A DNA stretch of 64,000 nucleotides from JAEYFP01 sp047602645. Its GTDB lineage: Bacteria; Bacillota; Clostridia; Lachnospirales; Lachnospiraceae. The position numbers were made by a program, and so were the translations under genes. The stretch is from contig JASGGU010000005.1 of the NCBI GenBank assembly GCA_047602645.1, positions 1-64,000 on the forward strand, read 5' to 3'. Positions 51,127-61,065 of the stretch are shown in pieces (the first letter of the stretch is position 1; each line of letters starts with the position of its first letter). The notes beneath the pieces were generated by a model. It did not search any database. It saw only the letters and a program-made list of their open reading frames with translations, and had not been told where the DNA came from.

Positions 51127-53455
51127 TATTTCACAGAAATATCTTTTTGTTCATAAAAGAAAAACAAGACTTACCATATTGAGCGTAATCATAGCCGTAG
51201 CTCTTGTTGTCGGTATTTTTTCCATGCTGGATGCACTTGTGAAATATGAAAGAACGCAGATATTGGAAAGCGAAGGTAATTATCATATTTTAATCCGAAA
51301 TCCCAGCCGGCAGGAAATTGATTTCGTAACAAGCCGCATTGAAATTCAAAATTCCGGTATGCTGGTTGATCTGGGCCAAGGGGTCATCGATGATGAGGAA
51401 TGCGCTTTGGGGAGCATCGATGCGAATTTCGCTGCCAACCTGAACGTCGAGCTTTCCGAGGGCCGCTCCCCCATTGACACCAATGAAATCATGCTGGAAA
51501 AATGGTATCTGGAGAAACGGGCGCTAGAACTCGGTGATACTGTAACATTACAACTCCCAAACGATGCATCGGGTGAATATGTGATCTGCGGCATCATAAA
51601 GGATTGGGGGGCCACCAAGGCCGCAGCCATACCATTTGCCTTTCTGTCTCCTGTTGCGTCCGGAAATTTGACGCCGGTATCCGGGCAATACTTCATTTTA
51701 TTTAAAGAAGGTGTAAATATACAGAATGTCAAGCATGAGATTGCCTCCGCCATGAGTATTCCCGAGGGTAGAATGGGGAATAACGAGGGGCTTTTGGCAT
51801 TGATGTTTCAGACAGCCAATAACAGAGTCCTGAAATTTTATACGATAGGAACCGTATTGTTTACGTTGGTGCTGATTACCGCCGTTATTATGATTTATAA
51901 CACGTTCAACATTTCTGTCATGGACCGGGTTCGTCAGTTCGGTATGCTGCGCTGCATCGGTGCTTCTCAGAAGCAAATTAAGAGACTGGTCGGAAGAGAG
52001 AGCTGCATTATTTCTCTTAAGGCAATTCCCTTGGGTGTACTGACCGGCATGATTATGACAGTTATCTGCTTAAGCATATTGAAATTTTATAACCGCAGTC
52101 TTTTTGGGAACATCTCTATTTTTTTTGTCAGCCTTGTCGGTATTGGCGCAGGCGTGTTAATCGGTTTTCTTTCCGTTTTTGCGGCTTCACTGCTTCCGGC
52201 AAAACGAGCCGCAAAGATCTCTCCTATTCATGCAGTTACCGGAAGCCGGGACTGTGAAATTCTAAACAGAACCAGACATGGCTTTCTGACAAAACTGTTC
52301 AAAGTTGAAACGGCTATCGGTATTCATCATGCATTCAGCAGAAAACGCACGTTTATTTTGATGTCCTCCTCAGTTGCATTAAGTATCATTTTATTTCTTG
52401 CCTTCCATGTGCTTGTCAATCCGGTTTTTATAGGAAGCAATCCCACAAAATTATATACCGCAGATCTCTCCATCACTTCAGAAACCGGTATAAACGAAAG
52501 TTTGTTTTACCAGTTATCTGACCTGGACGGAATAAAAAATGTATTCGGAAAGAGGAGCACTTATGCCAGTACTTTATTTCCCCCCAGCAGCCTAACCAAA
52601 GAGTCAGTCAATTCCCTGCTTTTGTCTTATGATCAAAAGCAGCTGAAATTAGTTAAGGATGATATCTCCAAAGGAGTCTCTGACGAAAACAAGCTAAACG
52701 AACAAAATGGGATCATCGCTGTCAACTGTGTACTAAAAAACAATGACATCGTAAGAACCGCTGATTTTCAGCTTGGAGATAAGGTTTCTCTTAAGACAGA
52801 CAGCGGAAACGAAGAATTTACTGTCATGGGCATTTTGGATTCCGCGCCTTATTCCAGCGATACACTTGTAACATTTATTACCACCGAAACCTTATTCAGT
52901 AAATTATCAGACAGTACTCTGTATCAGGCAATTGATATTCAGCTGGAGGGTAACAATCAAGACCGGACCGTAGACAGAATAAACGGCCTGATCGACAGTA
53001 CTATAACACTCCATGACAAAAGACAGCTTAACAGAGAGGCAAACAGCACTTTTATGACCATCGCCATATTTGTCTACGGATTTGTCGGCGTGATCGGACT
53101 TATCAGTCTTTTGAATATCATAAATACCATGAACACAAGCATCCTATCAAGAACAAAGTATCTGGGAATCATGCGGGCAGTCGGCATGTCCGGCAAACAG
53201 CTTCATAAAATGATTCTCGTTGAGGCCGGCGCCTATAGCCTTACCGGATGCATTATGGGGTGTACAGCCGGACTGATTCTGCAAAAAGCACTCATTGACG
53301 ATTTACTGTCCGACCCTCGGGTTGTGTGGTCTTTCCCTGCCGCACAAATTGGCTTTGTATTCCTGTTGATTCTGTTCATTACAGGAATTTCCGTTATCAG
53401 TCCATTAAAGAAGATTAAGGAACAGGGGATATCCGAGGTGATCGAATCGCTATAA
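51110..53455 (+). CDS. FtsX/MacB-type ABC transporter permease without its own ATPase (module 2)
   Basis: A 781-residue permease. N-terminal helix (LTILSVIIAVALVVGIFSML), extracellular domain, FtsX block near residues 240-365, second membrane pair, second extracellular domain and final FtsX block (NTMNTSILSRTKYLGIMRAVGMS). GTAAAGGG precedes ATG 51110. The ATPase gene that normally precedes it is a stub, so the protein must borrow an ATPase, for example the one at 13130, or be non-functional. The open frame is intact, which argues that it is still used. Confidence 0.88.
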   Translation: MNHYLNISQKYLFVHKRKTRLTILSVIIAVALVVGIFSMLDALVKYERTQILESEGNYHILIRNPSRQEIDFVTSRIEIQNSGMLVDLGQGVIDDEECALGSIDANFAANLNVELSEGRSPIDTNEIMLEKWYLEKRALELGDTVTLQLPNDASGEYVICGIIKDWGATKAAAIPFAFLSPVASGNLTPVSGQYFILFKEGVNIQNVKHEIASAMSIPEGRMGNNEGLLALMFQTANNRVLKFYTIGTVLFTLVLITAVIMIYNTFNISVMDRVRQFGMLRCIGASQKQIKRLVGRESCIISLKAIPLGVLTGMIMTVICLSILKFYNRSLFGNISIFFVSLVGIGAGVLIGFLSVFAASLLPAKRAAKISPIHAVTGSRDCEILNRTRHGFLTKLFKVETAIGIHHAFSRKRTFILMSSSVALSIILFLAFHVLVNPVFIGSNPTKLYTADLSITSETGINESLFYQLSDLDGIKNVFGKRSTYASTLFPPSSLTKESVNSLLLSYDQKQLKLVKDDISKGVSDENKLNEQNGIIAVNCVLKNNDIVRTADFQLGDKVSLKTDSGNEEFTVMGILDSAPYSSDTLVTFITTETLFSKLSDSTLYQAIDIQLEGNNQDRTVDRINGLIDSTITLHDKRQLNREANSTFMTIAIFVYGFVGVIGLISLLNIINTMNTSILSRTKYLGIMRAVGMSGKQLHKMILVEAGAYSLTGCIMGCTAGLILQKALIDDLLSDPRVVWSFPAAQIGFVFLLILFITGISVISPLKKIKEQGISEVIESL

Positions 53456-53481
53456 GGTATGCTCCTAACAATCCTGCCAAA

Positions 53482-53514
53482 AGGGAGTGATCACTGTTTC
53501 AGTTTCCACTCCCT
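53482..53514 (-). terminator. Terminator after the KDG kinase operon
   Basis: An 8-bp stem AGGGAGTG/CACTCCCT with a 17-base loop; on the minus strand TTTTGG follows. It lies 36 bases past the kinase stop. On the plus strand, after the permease, there is no U-run. Confidence 0.65.
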
Positions 53515-53550
53515 GCTCTCTCGAACTATTTTCTTACAAATGATACATTA

Positions 53551-54576
53551 CTATCTCTGCACTCTGCCGGAACCGTCACCGCCTGACAATTTCAGCACTT
53601 CATTGATGCCTACCTGATTGAAATCGCCTTCTATACTATGTTTCAGGCAACTGGCAGCAACCGCAAATTCGATCATTTGCTGAGGCTCCAGATTCTCCAG
53701 ACAGGCATATAGCAAACCGCCTCCGAAGGAATCTCCGCCACCTACTCTGTCAACAATATGCATCTTGTATTTTCTGCTGAAATAGTACTGACCATCCGTA
53801 TACAGCATTGCCGCCCAATTGTTATCATTTGCAGAAATGGATTCTCTTAATGTAATTGCGACCTTCTCAAAATGAAATTTTTCCACAAGCTGCCTTGCAA
53901 CATCTTTATAGCCTTCCTGATTTACCTTCCCTGTTGTCACATCCGTGCCGGAAGCCTTTATGCCGAACACATCATTTGCATCCTCTTCATTTGCTATACA
54001 AACATCAACATATTCGCAGAGCTTTCCCATAACCTCCCCTGCTTTTTCTTTTGACCACAATTTATTTCTATAATTCAAGTCACAACTGATTTTGATATTC
54101 TTTTCTTTTGCAGACTTGCATGCTCTAAAACAAATTTCTGCCGCCGATTCGCTCAATGCCGGTGTAATACCGGTAAAATGAAACCAATCAACGCCTTCAA
54201 AGATATTGTCCCAATCAAATTCATCCGGATCTGCGGTTGCGATCGAAGATCCTGCCCGATCATAGATCACTTTGGAAGGCCTCTGACTGGCACCCTTTTC
54301 AAGGTAATAAACACCCAATCTTTCTCCGCCCCGCAAAATAAATTTTGTATCTACTCCATATGTTCTTAATGCATTTATTGCACATTGTCCGATTTCGTGA
54401 GACGGAACCTTTGAAACAAAGCATGCGTCCATTCCATAATTGGCCAATGATACCGCCACATTGGCTTCTCCTCCGGCATACGTGGCTTCAAATCGATCTG
54501 CCTGAACAAACCTATGATATCCTTCCGGTGCCAGCCTCATCATAATCTCACCTAATGTAACAATTTTCTTCGTCAT
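53551..54576 (-). CDS. kdgK: 2-keto-3-deoxygluconate kinase (PfkB family)
   Basis: A 341-residue sugar kinase. It opens with IVTLGEIMMRLAPEGYHRF, as in KDG kinases, then AGGEANVAVSLANYGM, and carries the PfkB signature with catalytic Asp in VDRVGGGDSFGGGLLYAC. It phosphorylates 2-keto-3-deoxygluconate (or a close keto-deoxy acid) to the 6-phosphate. The upstream IlvD/EDD dehydratase would supply the substrate. AGAGG precedes ATG 54576; the earlier in-frame start at 54612 has no site. The matching KDPG aldolase is not in the window. Confidence 0.88.
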   Translation of the reverse strand: MTKKIVTLGEIMMRLAPEGYHRFVQADRFEATYAGGEANVAVSLANYGMDACFVSKVPSHEIGQCAINALRTYGVDTKFILRGGERLGVYYLEKGASQRPSKVIYDRAGSSIATADPDEFDWDNIFEGVDWFHFTGITPALSESAAEICFRACKSAKEKNIKISCDLNYRNKLWSKEKAGEVMGKLCEYVDVCIANEEDANDVFGIKASGTDVTTGKVNQEGYKDVARQLVEKFHFEKVAITLRESISANDNNWAAMLYTDGQYYFSRKYKMHIVDRVGGGDSFGGGLLYACLENLEPQQMIEFAVAASCLKHSIEGDFNQVGINEVLKLSGGDGSGRVQR

Positions 54577-54625
54577 TTTTTTCCTCTTTTCGTCGAAATG
54601 TCTTTCTCTCAATCGCAGTAATTCT

Positions 54626-56350
54626 CTATCTCATGTAGCCACCCTTTATGGGCGATACCGCATGATCTGCAAAGATTTTTAAAACACCTGCTTCATAACG
54701 CGGCGGTCTGGCTTTCCATTTTTTTTGCCTTTTTGTCAAAATGACTGCTATTTCTTCTGAAGTTTTATGCACACCATTAACGCCTACAATATCCAGCTTT
54801 CTATTCTCAACATCAATTAAAATCAAATCATTTTCCTCTACCAGCGCTATCGGCCCGCCTTCAGCCGCCTCCGGCGAGCAATGTCCAATGACAGGACCTG
54901 TTGATGCTCCCGAGAATCTGCCGTCTGTAATGAGTGCAATTGTTTTTCCAAGCTCCTTATCTGAAGAGATCGCCTCCGATGTATAGAACATTTCCGGCAT
55001 GCCGCTTCCTTTTGGACCTTCATACCGGATAAATACCGCATCGCCGGGTTTGATGACATGCTTTAAAATTGCCGCAATCGCTTCCTCTTCACTATCATAG
55101 GGTCTTGCGCAGAGCGTTGCCTTCATCATTTCCTCCGGACAGGCACTGTGCTTTATCACTGCTCCTTCCGGTGCCAAATTGCCCTTAAGGATAGCGATCG
55201 TTCCGTTTGTCCCGATCGGGTTGTCAAATGTTCTGATTACATCGGTCTTTTTCAAGCCTGTTTTCGACATATACTCATCACATTTTTCATAATAACCGCT
55301 GTTTTTCAGCTGCTCAAGGTTCTCGCCAAGTGTTTGACCGGTAACTGTCATTACATCCAAATGCAGCATACTCTTAATTTCTTCCATCACTCTCGGAACA
55401 CCGCCTGCATAATAGAAAAACTGTGCAGGCCATTTGCCGGTTGGTCTGATATCCAAAAGATAATGAGCGCCTCTGTGCATTTTATCAAACAAATTACTAT
55501 CCAAATCATATCCGAATTCGTGAGCAATTGCCGGAAGATGCATCAATGCATTTGTGGATCCTGATATTGCGGCGTGTACCAAGATTGCATTCTCGAACGA
55601 TTTCATACCGACAATATCTCTTGCTCCGACCTGATTTTTTGCAAGTTTAACAGCTAATTCACCGGCATGGCGGGCAAAAGTCAAAAGATCCGGACACATT
55701 GCGGGCATCAGCGCACTCCCCGGTATCATTAAGCCCATTGCCTCTGCCATAATCTGCATTGTAGATGCCGTTCCCATAAAAGAACAAGCTCCGCAGGAAG
55801 GACAGGCATGCTGTTTATAGAATGTGAGCTGTTCTTCTGAAATCTCCCCTCTCTGCTGCATCGCACTGTATTTCCCGATTTGCTCCAGCGTCAACAGTTC
55901 TTTTCCATAAGCATCCATTACACCGCCGGTCACCATAACAACAGGAAGGTTGGTTCTTCCGATAGCCATTAAATGTGCCGGAACTGCCTTATCGCAGCTT
56001 GAAATAAAAACGCCCGCATCAAAGGTGGTCGCGTTGTTATGTATCTCAATCAGGTTACATATCGTATCGCGGGATGCAAGGGAATAATTGATTCCATCAT
56101 GTCCTTGTGCCATTCCGTCACAAATATCCGTTGCAAAATATCTGGCGCCTTTTCCGCCATTTCTATCGATGCCACGAATCGCCTCTTCCACAAATTTATT
56201 CAGATGCGCACTGCCCGGATGGCTGTCACCATAGGTACTTTCCACCAGAATCTGTGGTTTTTCCAAATCCTCGACGGACCACCCCATCCCCATTCTCAGC
56301 GGGTCCATCTCCGGAGCAAGCTTTCTGACTCGCTGACTTCCATATTCCAT
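54626..56350 (-). CDS. IlvD/EDD-family sugar-acid dehydratase (copy 2)
   Basis: A 574-residue iron-sulfur dehydratase, closely similar to copy 1 at 25018. Cysteines lie in TDICDGMAQGHDGINYS, SSCDKAVPAHLMA and HACPSCGACSFMGTASTM, and GRFSGASTGPVIGHCSPEAA is present. Adjacent to KDG kinase, it most likely dehydrates a sugar acid (gluconate-type, xylonate-type or rhamnonate-type) to a 2-keto-3-deoxy acid. Three ATG codons in a row start the frame; the last (56350) is best spaced from AGGAGG. The rhamnosidase stop overlaps this start region. Confidence 0.9.
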   Translation of the reverse strand: MEYGSQRVRKLAPEMDPLRMGMGWSVEDLEKPQILVESTYGDSHPGSAHLNKFVEEAIRGIDRNGGKGARYFATDICDGMAQGHDGINYSLASRDTICNLIEIHNNATTFDAGVFISSCDKAVPAHLMAIGRTNLPVVMVTGGVMDAYGKELLTLEQIGKYSAMQQRGEISEEQLTFYKQHACPSCGACSFMGTASTMQIMAEAMGLMIPGSALMPAMCPDLLTFARHAGELAVKLAKNQVGARDIVGMKSFENAILVHAAISGSTNALMHLPAIAHEFGYDLDSNLFDKMHRGAHYLLDIRPTGKWPAQFFYYAGGVPRVMEEIKSMLHLDVMTVTGQTLGENLEQLKNSGYYEKCDEYMSKTGLKKTDVIRTFDNPIGTNGTIAILKGNLAPEGAVIKHSACPEEMMKATLCARPYDSEEEAIAAILKHVIKPGDAVFIRYEGPKGSGMPEMFYTSEAISSDKELGKTIALITDGRFSGASTGPVIGHCSPEAAEGGPIALVEENDLILIDVENRKLDIVGVNGVHKTSEEIAVILTKRQKKWKARPPRYEAGVLKIFADHAVSPIKGGYMR

Positions 56351-56352
56351 CA

Positions 56353-59178
56353 TCATTCCTCCTTTGGAATTTTACTTATTCTTTCGGCGACCTCCGCCAG
56401 CACTTCTTTTCCCATGCCTAATCTTGTTCCTATTCCGAGAAGGAATGGCAATTTTGCGATTTCAGGCAATGTCATCACTTGAATATCGCCGTCCTCTGTA
56501 TTTTTCAGCATCGGAATTCTACTATATAAATAGTCTTTTATTTCCGCATTCAGAATCAGCTGTGCAAGACTATCTTCCATTGAATAGCATGGCCGGAAAT
56601 CTTTTTTCATTTGATATTCTATGGAATAAGATCCTGCATTCAAGCATAATACTTCATTTTTCCGATAATTCCGTTTCTGCTTATTTACCGTAATCATCCC
56701 GTTTTCTGCATGAGGAAGAACCAAACGGGCTTTGGCATCAAATGGAATCTCTAACAGCATCTCTAACGTATCACCTGCAATTTTCCATTCTATTTGATAG
56801 GTACCTGCGGATGTCTGCATATTACATTTGATATATCTGATTTTGTAATCTACTCTCGGATGTATTTTTACTATCTTGTAACCCGCGCCATCAGGTTCCG
56901 GTTTGATTCCTGCCATATACTCATACATCCATCCTATTACGGAGCCGTATGCATAATGGTTCAATGAATTCATACCGGTACTGCTCATACTGCCATCCGG
57001 TAAAATAGAATTCCATCTCTCCCACATAGTGGTAGCCCCCATGGTAATCGGATACAGCCATCCCGGAACTTCTTTGTTGTGTAAAATCTTGAATGCGATA
57101 TCGTCTCTGCCGATTTCAGAAAGAACAGGCAAAAAGTATGGTGTTCCCACAAACCCTGTCTGTAATTTATAATTGTCTTTTCGCAATCGTAAAAGCAGCT
57201 GTTGTACAAGCACTTCCTTTTTGTCTTCTTCAAACAGCCCCATATATAACGCGACAATATAGGCGGTTTGTGTATCTAATCTTAATTTTCCGCTTGGAGT
57301 GAAATACTCATCACACACTGCCCTCCTGATACTGCCGGCCTTGGCTGCGAACACCTTTGCATCCTCTGTTTTACCTAATACCGCTGCCGTATCCGCAAGA
57401 ATTTTGGTGGAATAATAGAAATAAGCCGAGGATATAAAAAATACTTCTGTTCCTCCGGTAGGCATGTAATAATATCCGCCATCAAGTGCCAGCCAATCTC
57501 CATAATGAAAACCATTACACCACAGATTCGGATTTGTGCCGTACTTTTGGTTCTCCTTATCAATATAGCCGATCCATCCTTTCATACTTTCATACTGGAG
57601 GCTCAAAATGGAGGCATCTCCATAGTACTTGTACAAATTCCACGGAATAATCGTTGCCGCATCTCCCCAGGCTGCGGAAGTTCTCTCATTACGTCCTACA
57701 GACGGCACTATTTGCGGCACCAGTCCATTTGTATCCTTTTGTTCCAAACTGATATCATGCAGATACTTTGTAAAAAACGCATAGCACTCCATGTTCATAT
57801 CTGCGGTTGCCGAAAAGATCTGTGCATCTCCGGTCCAGCCCATTTTTTCATCTCTTTGCGGACAATCCGACGGAATATCCAAAAAATTCCCTTTCTGGCT
57901 CCATAATGCATTTTGATATAATTGATTGATCATCGGCTCGCCTGTTTGAATGGTTCCGATGCGGTCAAGGTCTGAATAAACCACCTCTCCCCAAAAATCG
58001 TCTATTGAAACATCCTCGACTCCTCTGATGCGCACATACCGGAAACCAAAAAAAGTAAAGGAAGGACGTATCTCCTTTTCTGTCCCATCTGATAAATACT
58101 CAAAACGCGCTTTAGCTGTTCTGTAATTCTCTCTGTAAAAACAATTATTTTGAAGTACTTCCCCATATTCCAGAACAATCTTATTTCCTTTCGGCAATCG
58201 ATTACAAAATGCGATCCATCCGACCATGTTCTGTCCCATATCCAGCACAAGTTCGTCCTTGGGAGTTCTAATAATTTTTTCCGGTTTTTTATGTTCTTTT
58301 ACTACAATCGGCACGCCTAGTCTTTCTTTGATTACCGAAATATTAAAATCACTTTCTTTTACCGTAAATTCCCCGGAAACATCTAACGTATCATCAACTA
58401 TCTCTCCGTCATAAATATCGCTTTCAATTACCTTGTTGAAAGACACTTTCCAGCTTGTATCCGTAGAAATAATTTGTTCCGTTCCGTCTTCCGATTCAAT
58501 ATGTATATCCGCGATTAATTCAAATTTCTTATTCTCTCGATAAAGCTCATTCTGACGATATCCATACTTTCCTTTATACCAGCCGTCTGCCATAGCAATT
58601 TCGACATTATTTTCTCCGATGATGAAAAGATCTGTAATATCATAGGTTTGATATTGCACATAATGCTGATAAACAGTCAAACCGGGAGTCAATTTTTCCC
58701 GTGTAATTTCCATTCCATTCAATAAAACACGATACAGACCCAAGCCACACAGATACATCCGCCCGGATTGTGTATGCTGGTCTAATTCAAAGGTCTTTTT
58801 GAAAACCGGGGCCTGATTTTCCGGAAGATCCGGCGTGATACACTTTCCTTGAAAGCCCTCCCCCATCAAACCGCTCTCAAACCATTCCGCTTCGCTTTCT
58901 GCAAATTGATCCTGCTCATTCCACACATAGACCTTCCAATAATACCGCGTTCTCGGTCTGACAGTAATGTCAATTTTTGTTCCCAGCCCTGATACTTTCT
59001 GACTTTTCCCTGTATCAAATATTATTTCTGAAAAATGCGGATCTTCTGAGACTACAATCCTTGCCATTTTTTGTTCTTTTGAATTTTTATCTTCGACAAT
59101 GTAAGACGCCATTATCATATCCAGACAATATCCCATGGGTCTTTCTATATGATTAATTCTCAAATGTTTAATTTTCAT
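56353..59178 (-). CDS. Alpha-L-rhamnosidase, GH78
   Basis: A 941-residue enzyme with the full GH78 layout: N-terminal beta domains (RPMGYCLDMIMASYIVEDK onward), Bac_rhamnosid_N region, the (alpha/alpha)6 catalytic domain with SDCPQRDEKMGWTGDAQIFS (catalytic Glu in RDE and a following Asp), MGATTMWERWNSILPDGSMS, and a C-terminal beta domain (KIHPRVDYKIRYIKC). An extra 55-residue tail follows. No signal peptide, so it acts on imported rhamnosides in the cytoplasm. It lies 7 bases after the MalG-type permease. Confidence 0.92.
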   Translation of the reverse strand: MKIKHLRINHIERPMGYCLDMIMASYIVEDKNSKEQKMARIVVSEDPHFSEIIFDTGKSQKVSGLGTKIDITVRPRTRYYWKVYVWNEQDQFAESEAEWFESGLMGEGFQGKCITPDLPENQAPVFKKTFELDQHTQSGRMYLCGLGLYRVLLNGMEITREKLTPGLTVYQHYVQYQTYDITDLFIIGENNVEIAMADGWYKGKYGYRQNELYRENKKFELIADIHIESEDGTEQIISTDTSWKVSFNKVIESDIYDGEIVDDTLDVSGEFTVKESDFNISVIKERLGVPIVVKEHKKPEKIIRTPKDELVLDMGQNMVGWIAFCNRLPKGNKIVLEYGEVLQNNCFYRENYRTAKARFEYLSDGTEKEIRPSFTFFGFRYVRIRGVEDVSIDDFWGEVVYSDLDRIGTIQTGEPMINQLYQNALWSQKGNFLDIPSDCPQRDEKMGWTGDAQIFSATADMNMECYAFFTKYLHDISLEQKDTNGLVPQIVPSVGRNERTSAAWGDAATIIPWNLYKYYGDASILSLQYESMKGWIGYIDKENQKYGTNPNLWCNGFHYGDWLALDGGYYYMPTGGTEVFFISSAYFYYSTKILADTAAVLGKTEDAKVFAAKAGSIRRAVCDEYFTPSGKLRLDTQTAYIVALYMGLFEEDKKEVLVQQLLLRLRKDNYKLQTGFVGTPYFLPVLSEIGRDDIAFKILHNKEVPGWLYPITMGATTMWERWNSILPDGSMSSTGMNSLNHYAYGSVIGWMYEYMAGIKPEPDGAGYKIVKIHPRVDYKIRYIKCNMQTSAGTYQIEWKIAGDTLEMLLEIPFDAKARLVLPHAENGMITVNKQKRNYRKNEVLCLNAGSYSIEYQMKKDFRPCYSMEDSLAQLILNAEIKDYLYSRIPMLKNTEDGDIQVMTLPEIAKLPFLLGIGTRLGMGKEVLAEVAERISKIPKEE

Positions 59179-59185
59179 AATAACT

Positions 59186-60055
59186 CTACCCTTTCACTCC
59201 GCCCGCTGTTAAGGAGGAAACAAAATATTTTTGCAGGAATAAAAATACCAGATATAACGGAATAACAATCATGCAGATTGCCGCGCACATCAGCGGCCAG
59301 TTCGTACCAAATTCGCCCTTAAAGTTCATTAAACCTACTGTCAGCGGCAGTCCTTTCGTAGTTGTTATTGTTACGGTTTTTGCCCACATAAGTTCGCCCC
59401 AGATAAATGTAAAATTCATAACGATACATGTTGCAAGAGCTCCCTTCATTAACGGAAGTACTATTTTAAACATGGTCGAAATCTCTCCGGATCCGTCAAT
59501 TCTTGCTGCTTCCAGCAACTCTTTTGGCACCGTATCAAAAAAATTCTTAAGGATAACCGTCGTTCCCGGAATGGACCATCCCACATATGCCAGTATAATC
59601 GGAATGTACATCATCTTTAAGAAGCCCAGCTTCGACATCATCATATAAAGAGGGATAATGATTGTTTCCGTAGGAAGCAGCTGAATTGCAAAACACAGCA
59701 AAACAATCAATTCCGGATGGGGAATTTTCAATCTTGCCAATGCATATGCGGCCATAATTGAGATTGTTTCAATAAAAAGAAGTGAAACAACCGCAATCAT
59801 GATACTGTTAATAAAGTATTCTCCAATGTGACCTTCCGAAAATGCTTTCACATAATTTGTGATTCCGAGTTTCTCCGGAAGCGCCCAGATACTTACATAA
59901 AATTCCTGTATTGTTTTAAAGGAAGTCTGTAATGAAAAAATAATAGGATAAATCCACACCGCAACCATTAGTATCAATATTACCCGGATAACCACCTTGA
60001 AAACCGTTATATCTTTTGCACCCGCGATGTGTGAGGCTCTGGTTTTAGTATTCAT
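59186..60055 (-). CDS. CUT1 sugar ABC permease, MalG type (second locus)
   Basis: A 289-residue permease with six hydrophobic segments. The EAA loop reads KELLEAARIDGSGEISTMFKIVLPLMK, and the C-terminal FVSSLTAGGVKG is the MalG-type end. It overlaps the MalF-type gene by 11 bases. Pairs with that protein to import a rhamnose-containing sugar (inferred from the GH78 gene). Confidence 0.93.
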   Translation of the reverse strand: MNTKTRASHIAGAKDITVFKVVIRVILILMVAVWIYPIIFSLQTSFKTIQEFYVSIWALPEKLGITNYVKAFSEGHIGEYFINSIMIAVVSLLFIETISIMAAYALARLKIPHPELIVLLCFAIQLLPTETIIIPLYMMMSKLGFLKMMYIPIILAYVGWSIPGTTVILKNFFDTVPKELLEAARIDGSGEISTMFKIVLPLMKGALATCIVMNFTFIWGELMWAKTVTITTTKGLPLTVGLMNFKGEFGTNWPLMCAAICMIVIPLYLVFLFLQKYFVSSLTAGGVKG

Positions 60056-60974
60056 ATTTTTCTCCTCCCAGACTTCTGCGTAAAATAACTAAAATGCAAA
60101 CTACAATTGCCGCATATACAATACTTACCGATGCGGCATATCCATATTTATTGAACATGAATGCCTGTTCAACAATACGAAGCGGCGCTGTTTTAGATAT
60201 GTCGCCGGGACCGCCTCCCGTCATAGAATAAACAATATCATACGTTTTGAAAGCACCCATGACACACATGGAAAGTGCCAGCTGAATTGTCGACTTCACA
60301 AGCGGAAGTATAATATATTTTGTTTCTTGTGAATATGTGGCTCCATCAAGTTTAGAGGACTCAAACAGGTCGACCGGCAATCCAATAATACCTGTAAAAA
60401 CAAGCATCATGACAGTTCCGCTGCTTCTCCATCCCTGTACGAGACCAATCACAACCAGTACCAACCCCTTTTGCGCCAGCCACGCTCTTTCCAGACTTTC
60501 CATCCCGATTGCGCCTAAAATATTATTAAGCAAGCCCTCATCTGTAGCTAAAACAAAGGTAAATAACAAACCCACGACCGAAAGCGGCAGCATTGCAGGT
60601 GAATAAAACACAAATCTGAAAAAAGCGCCTTCGAATTTTGAGACCCTATAGATCAACAAGGCCAGCATGATTCCCAGGAGCATCGCTGTAAATGTTGCAA
60701 CTAATGCTATTACAAGTGAATAACCGATTGTTTTGGTTGTTGCCTTTTCTCCGAATAACTGTATATAATTGCTCAGGCCCGCAAAGCTTATTGAGGCTAC
60801 GCCATCCCATTTACAGAAGCTGAGCACCAGATTCCAGACAACCGGAATTATCGTTGCAAAAACGACCATTACAAGTGCCGGTAAACTAAATAAATATCCT
60901 ATCGTGCGTAGCTTACGAGTATTCTCGTATGCCCGGCCTGCCCCTTTCGCCTTGTTTCTATCTTTTTTAGACAC
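60045..60974 (-). CDS. CUT1 sugar ABC permease, MalF type (second locus)
   Basis: A 309-residue permease: six hydrophobic segments, EAA-like loop VDLFESSKLDGATYSQETKY and the MTGGGPGDISKTAPL stretch. I choose the GTG at 60974, 10 bases after AAAGGCGG. Upstream in-frame ATG codons at 60998 and 61025 lack a ribosome site, and 61025 lies inside the terminator hairpin, so they are unlikely. Confidence 0.88.
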   Translation of the reverse strand: MSKKDRNKAKGAGRAYENTRKLRTIGYLFSLPALVMVVFATIIPVVWNLVLSFCKWDGVASISFAGLSNYIQLFGEKATTKTIGYSLVIALVATFTAMLLGIMLALLIYRVSKFEGAFFRFVFYSPAMLPLSVVGLLFTFVLATDEGLLNNILGAIGMESLERAWLAQKGLVLVVIGLVQGWRSSGTVMMLVFTGIIGLPVDLFESSKLDGATYSQETKYIILPLVKSTIQLALSMCVMGAFKTYDIVYSMTGGGPGDISKTAPLRIVEQAFMFNKYGYAASVSIVYAAIVVCILVILRRSLGGEKYEY

Positions 60975-61010
60975 AGTATGTATACCGCCTTTCTTCATCT
61001 TGAGCAAAAA

Positions 61011-61047
61011 ATGGCCCCAAAACATTTCTTACATGTTTTGGGGCCAT
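61011..61047 (-). terminator. Strong intra-operon terminator between binding protein and permease (second locus)
   Basis: A perfect 15-bp inverted repeat, ATGGCCCCAAAACAT and ATGTTTTGGGGCCAT, with a 7-base loop, followed on the minus strand by TTTTTT. It lies 19 bases after the binding-protein stop and before the permeases, which should lower permease expression as in the first sugar locus. Confidence 0.88.
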
Positions 61048-61065
61048 CCTGCTAATCAAACTCTA

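Noticed and set aside
60998..61025. Upstream ATG starts for the MalF-type permease of the second sugar locus
   Set aside because: The 61025 ATG lies in the perfect terminator hairpin and neither ATG has a ribosome site; the GTG at 60974 does.
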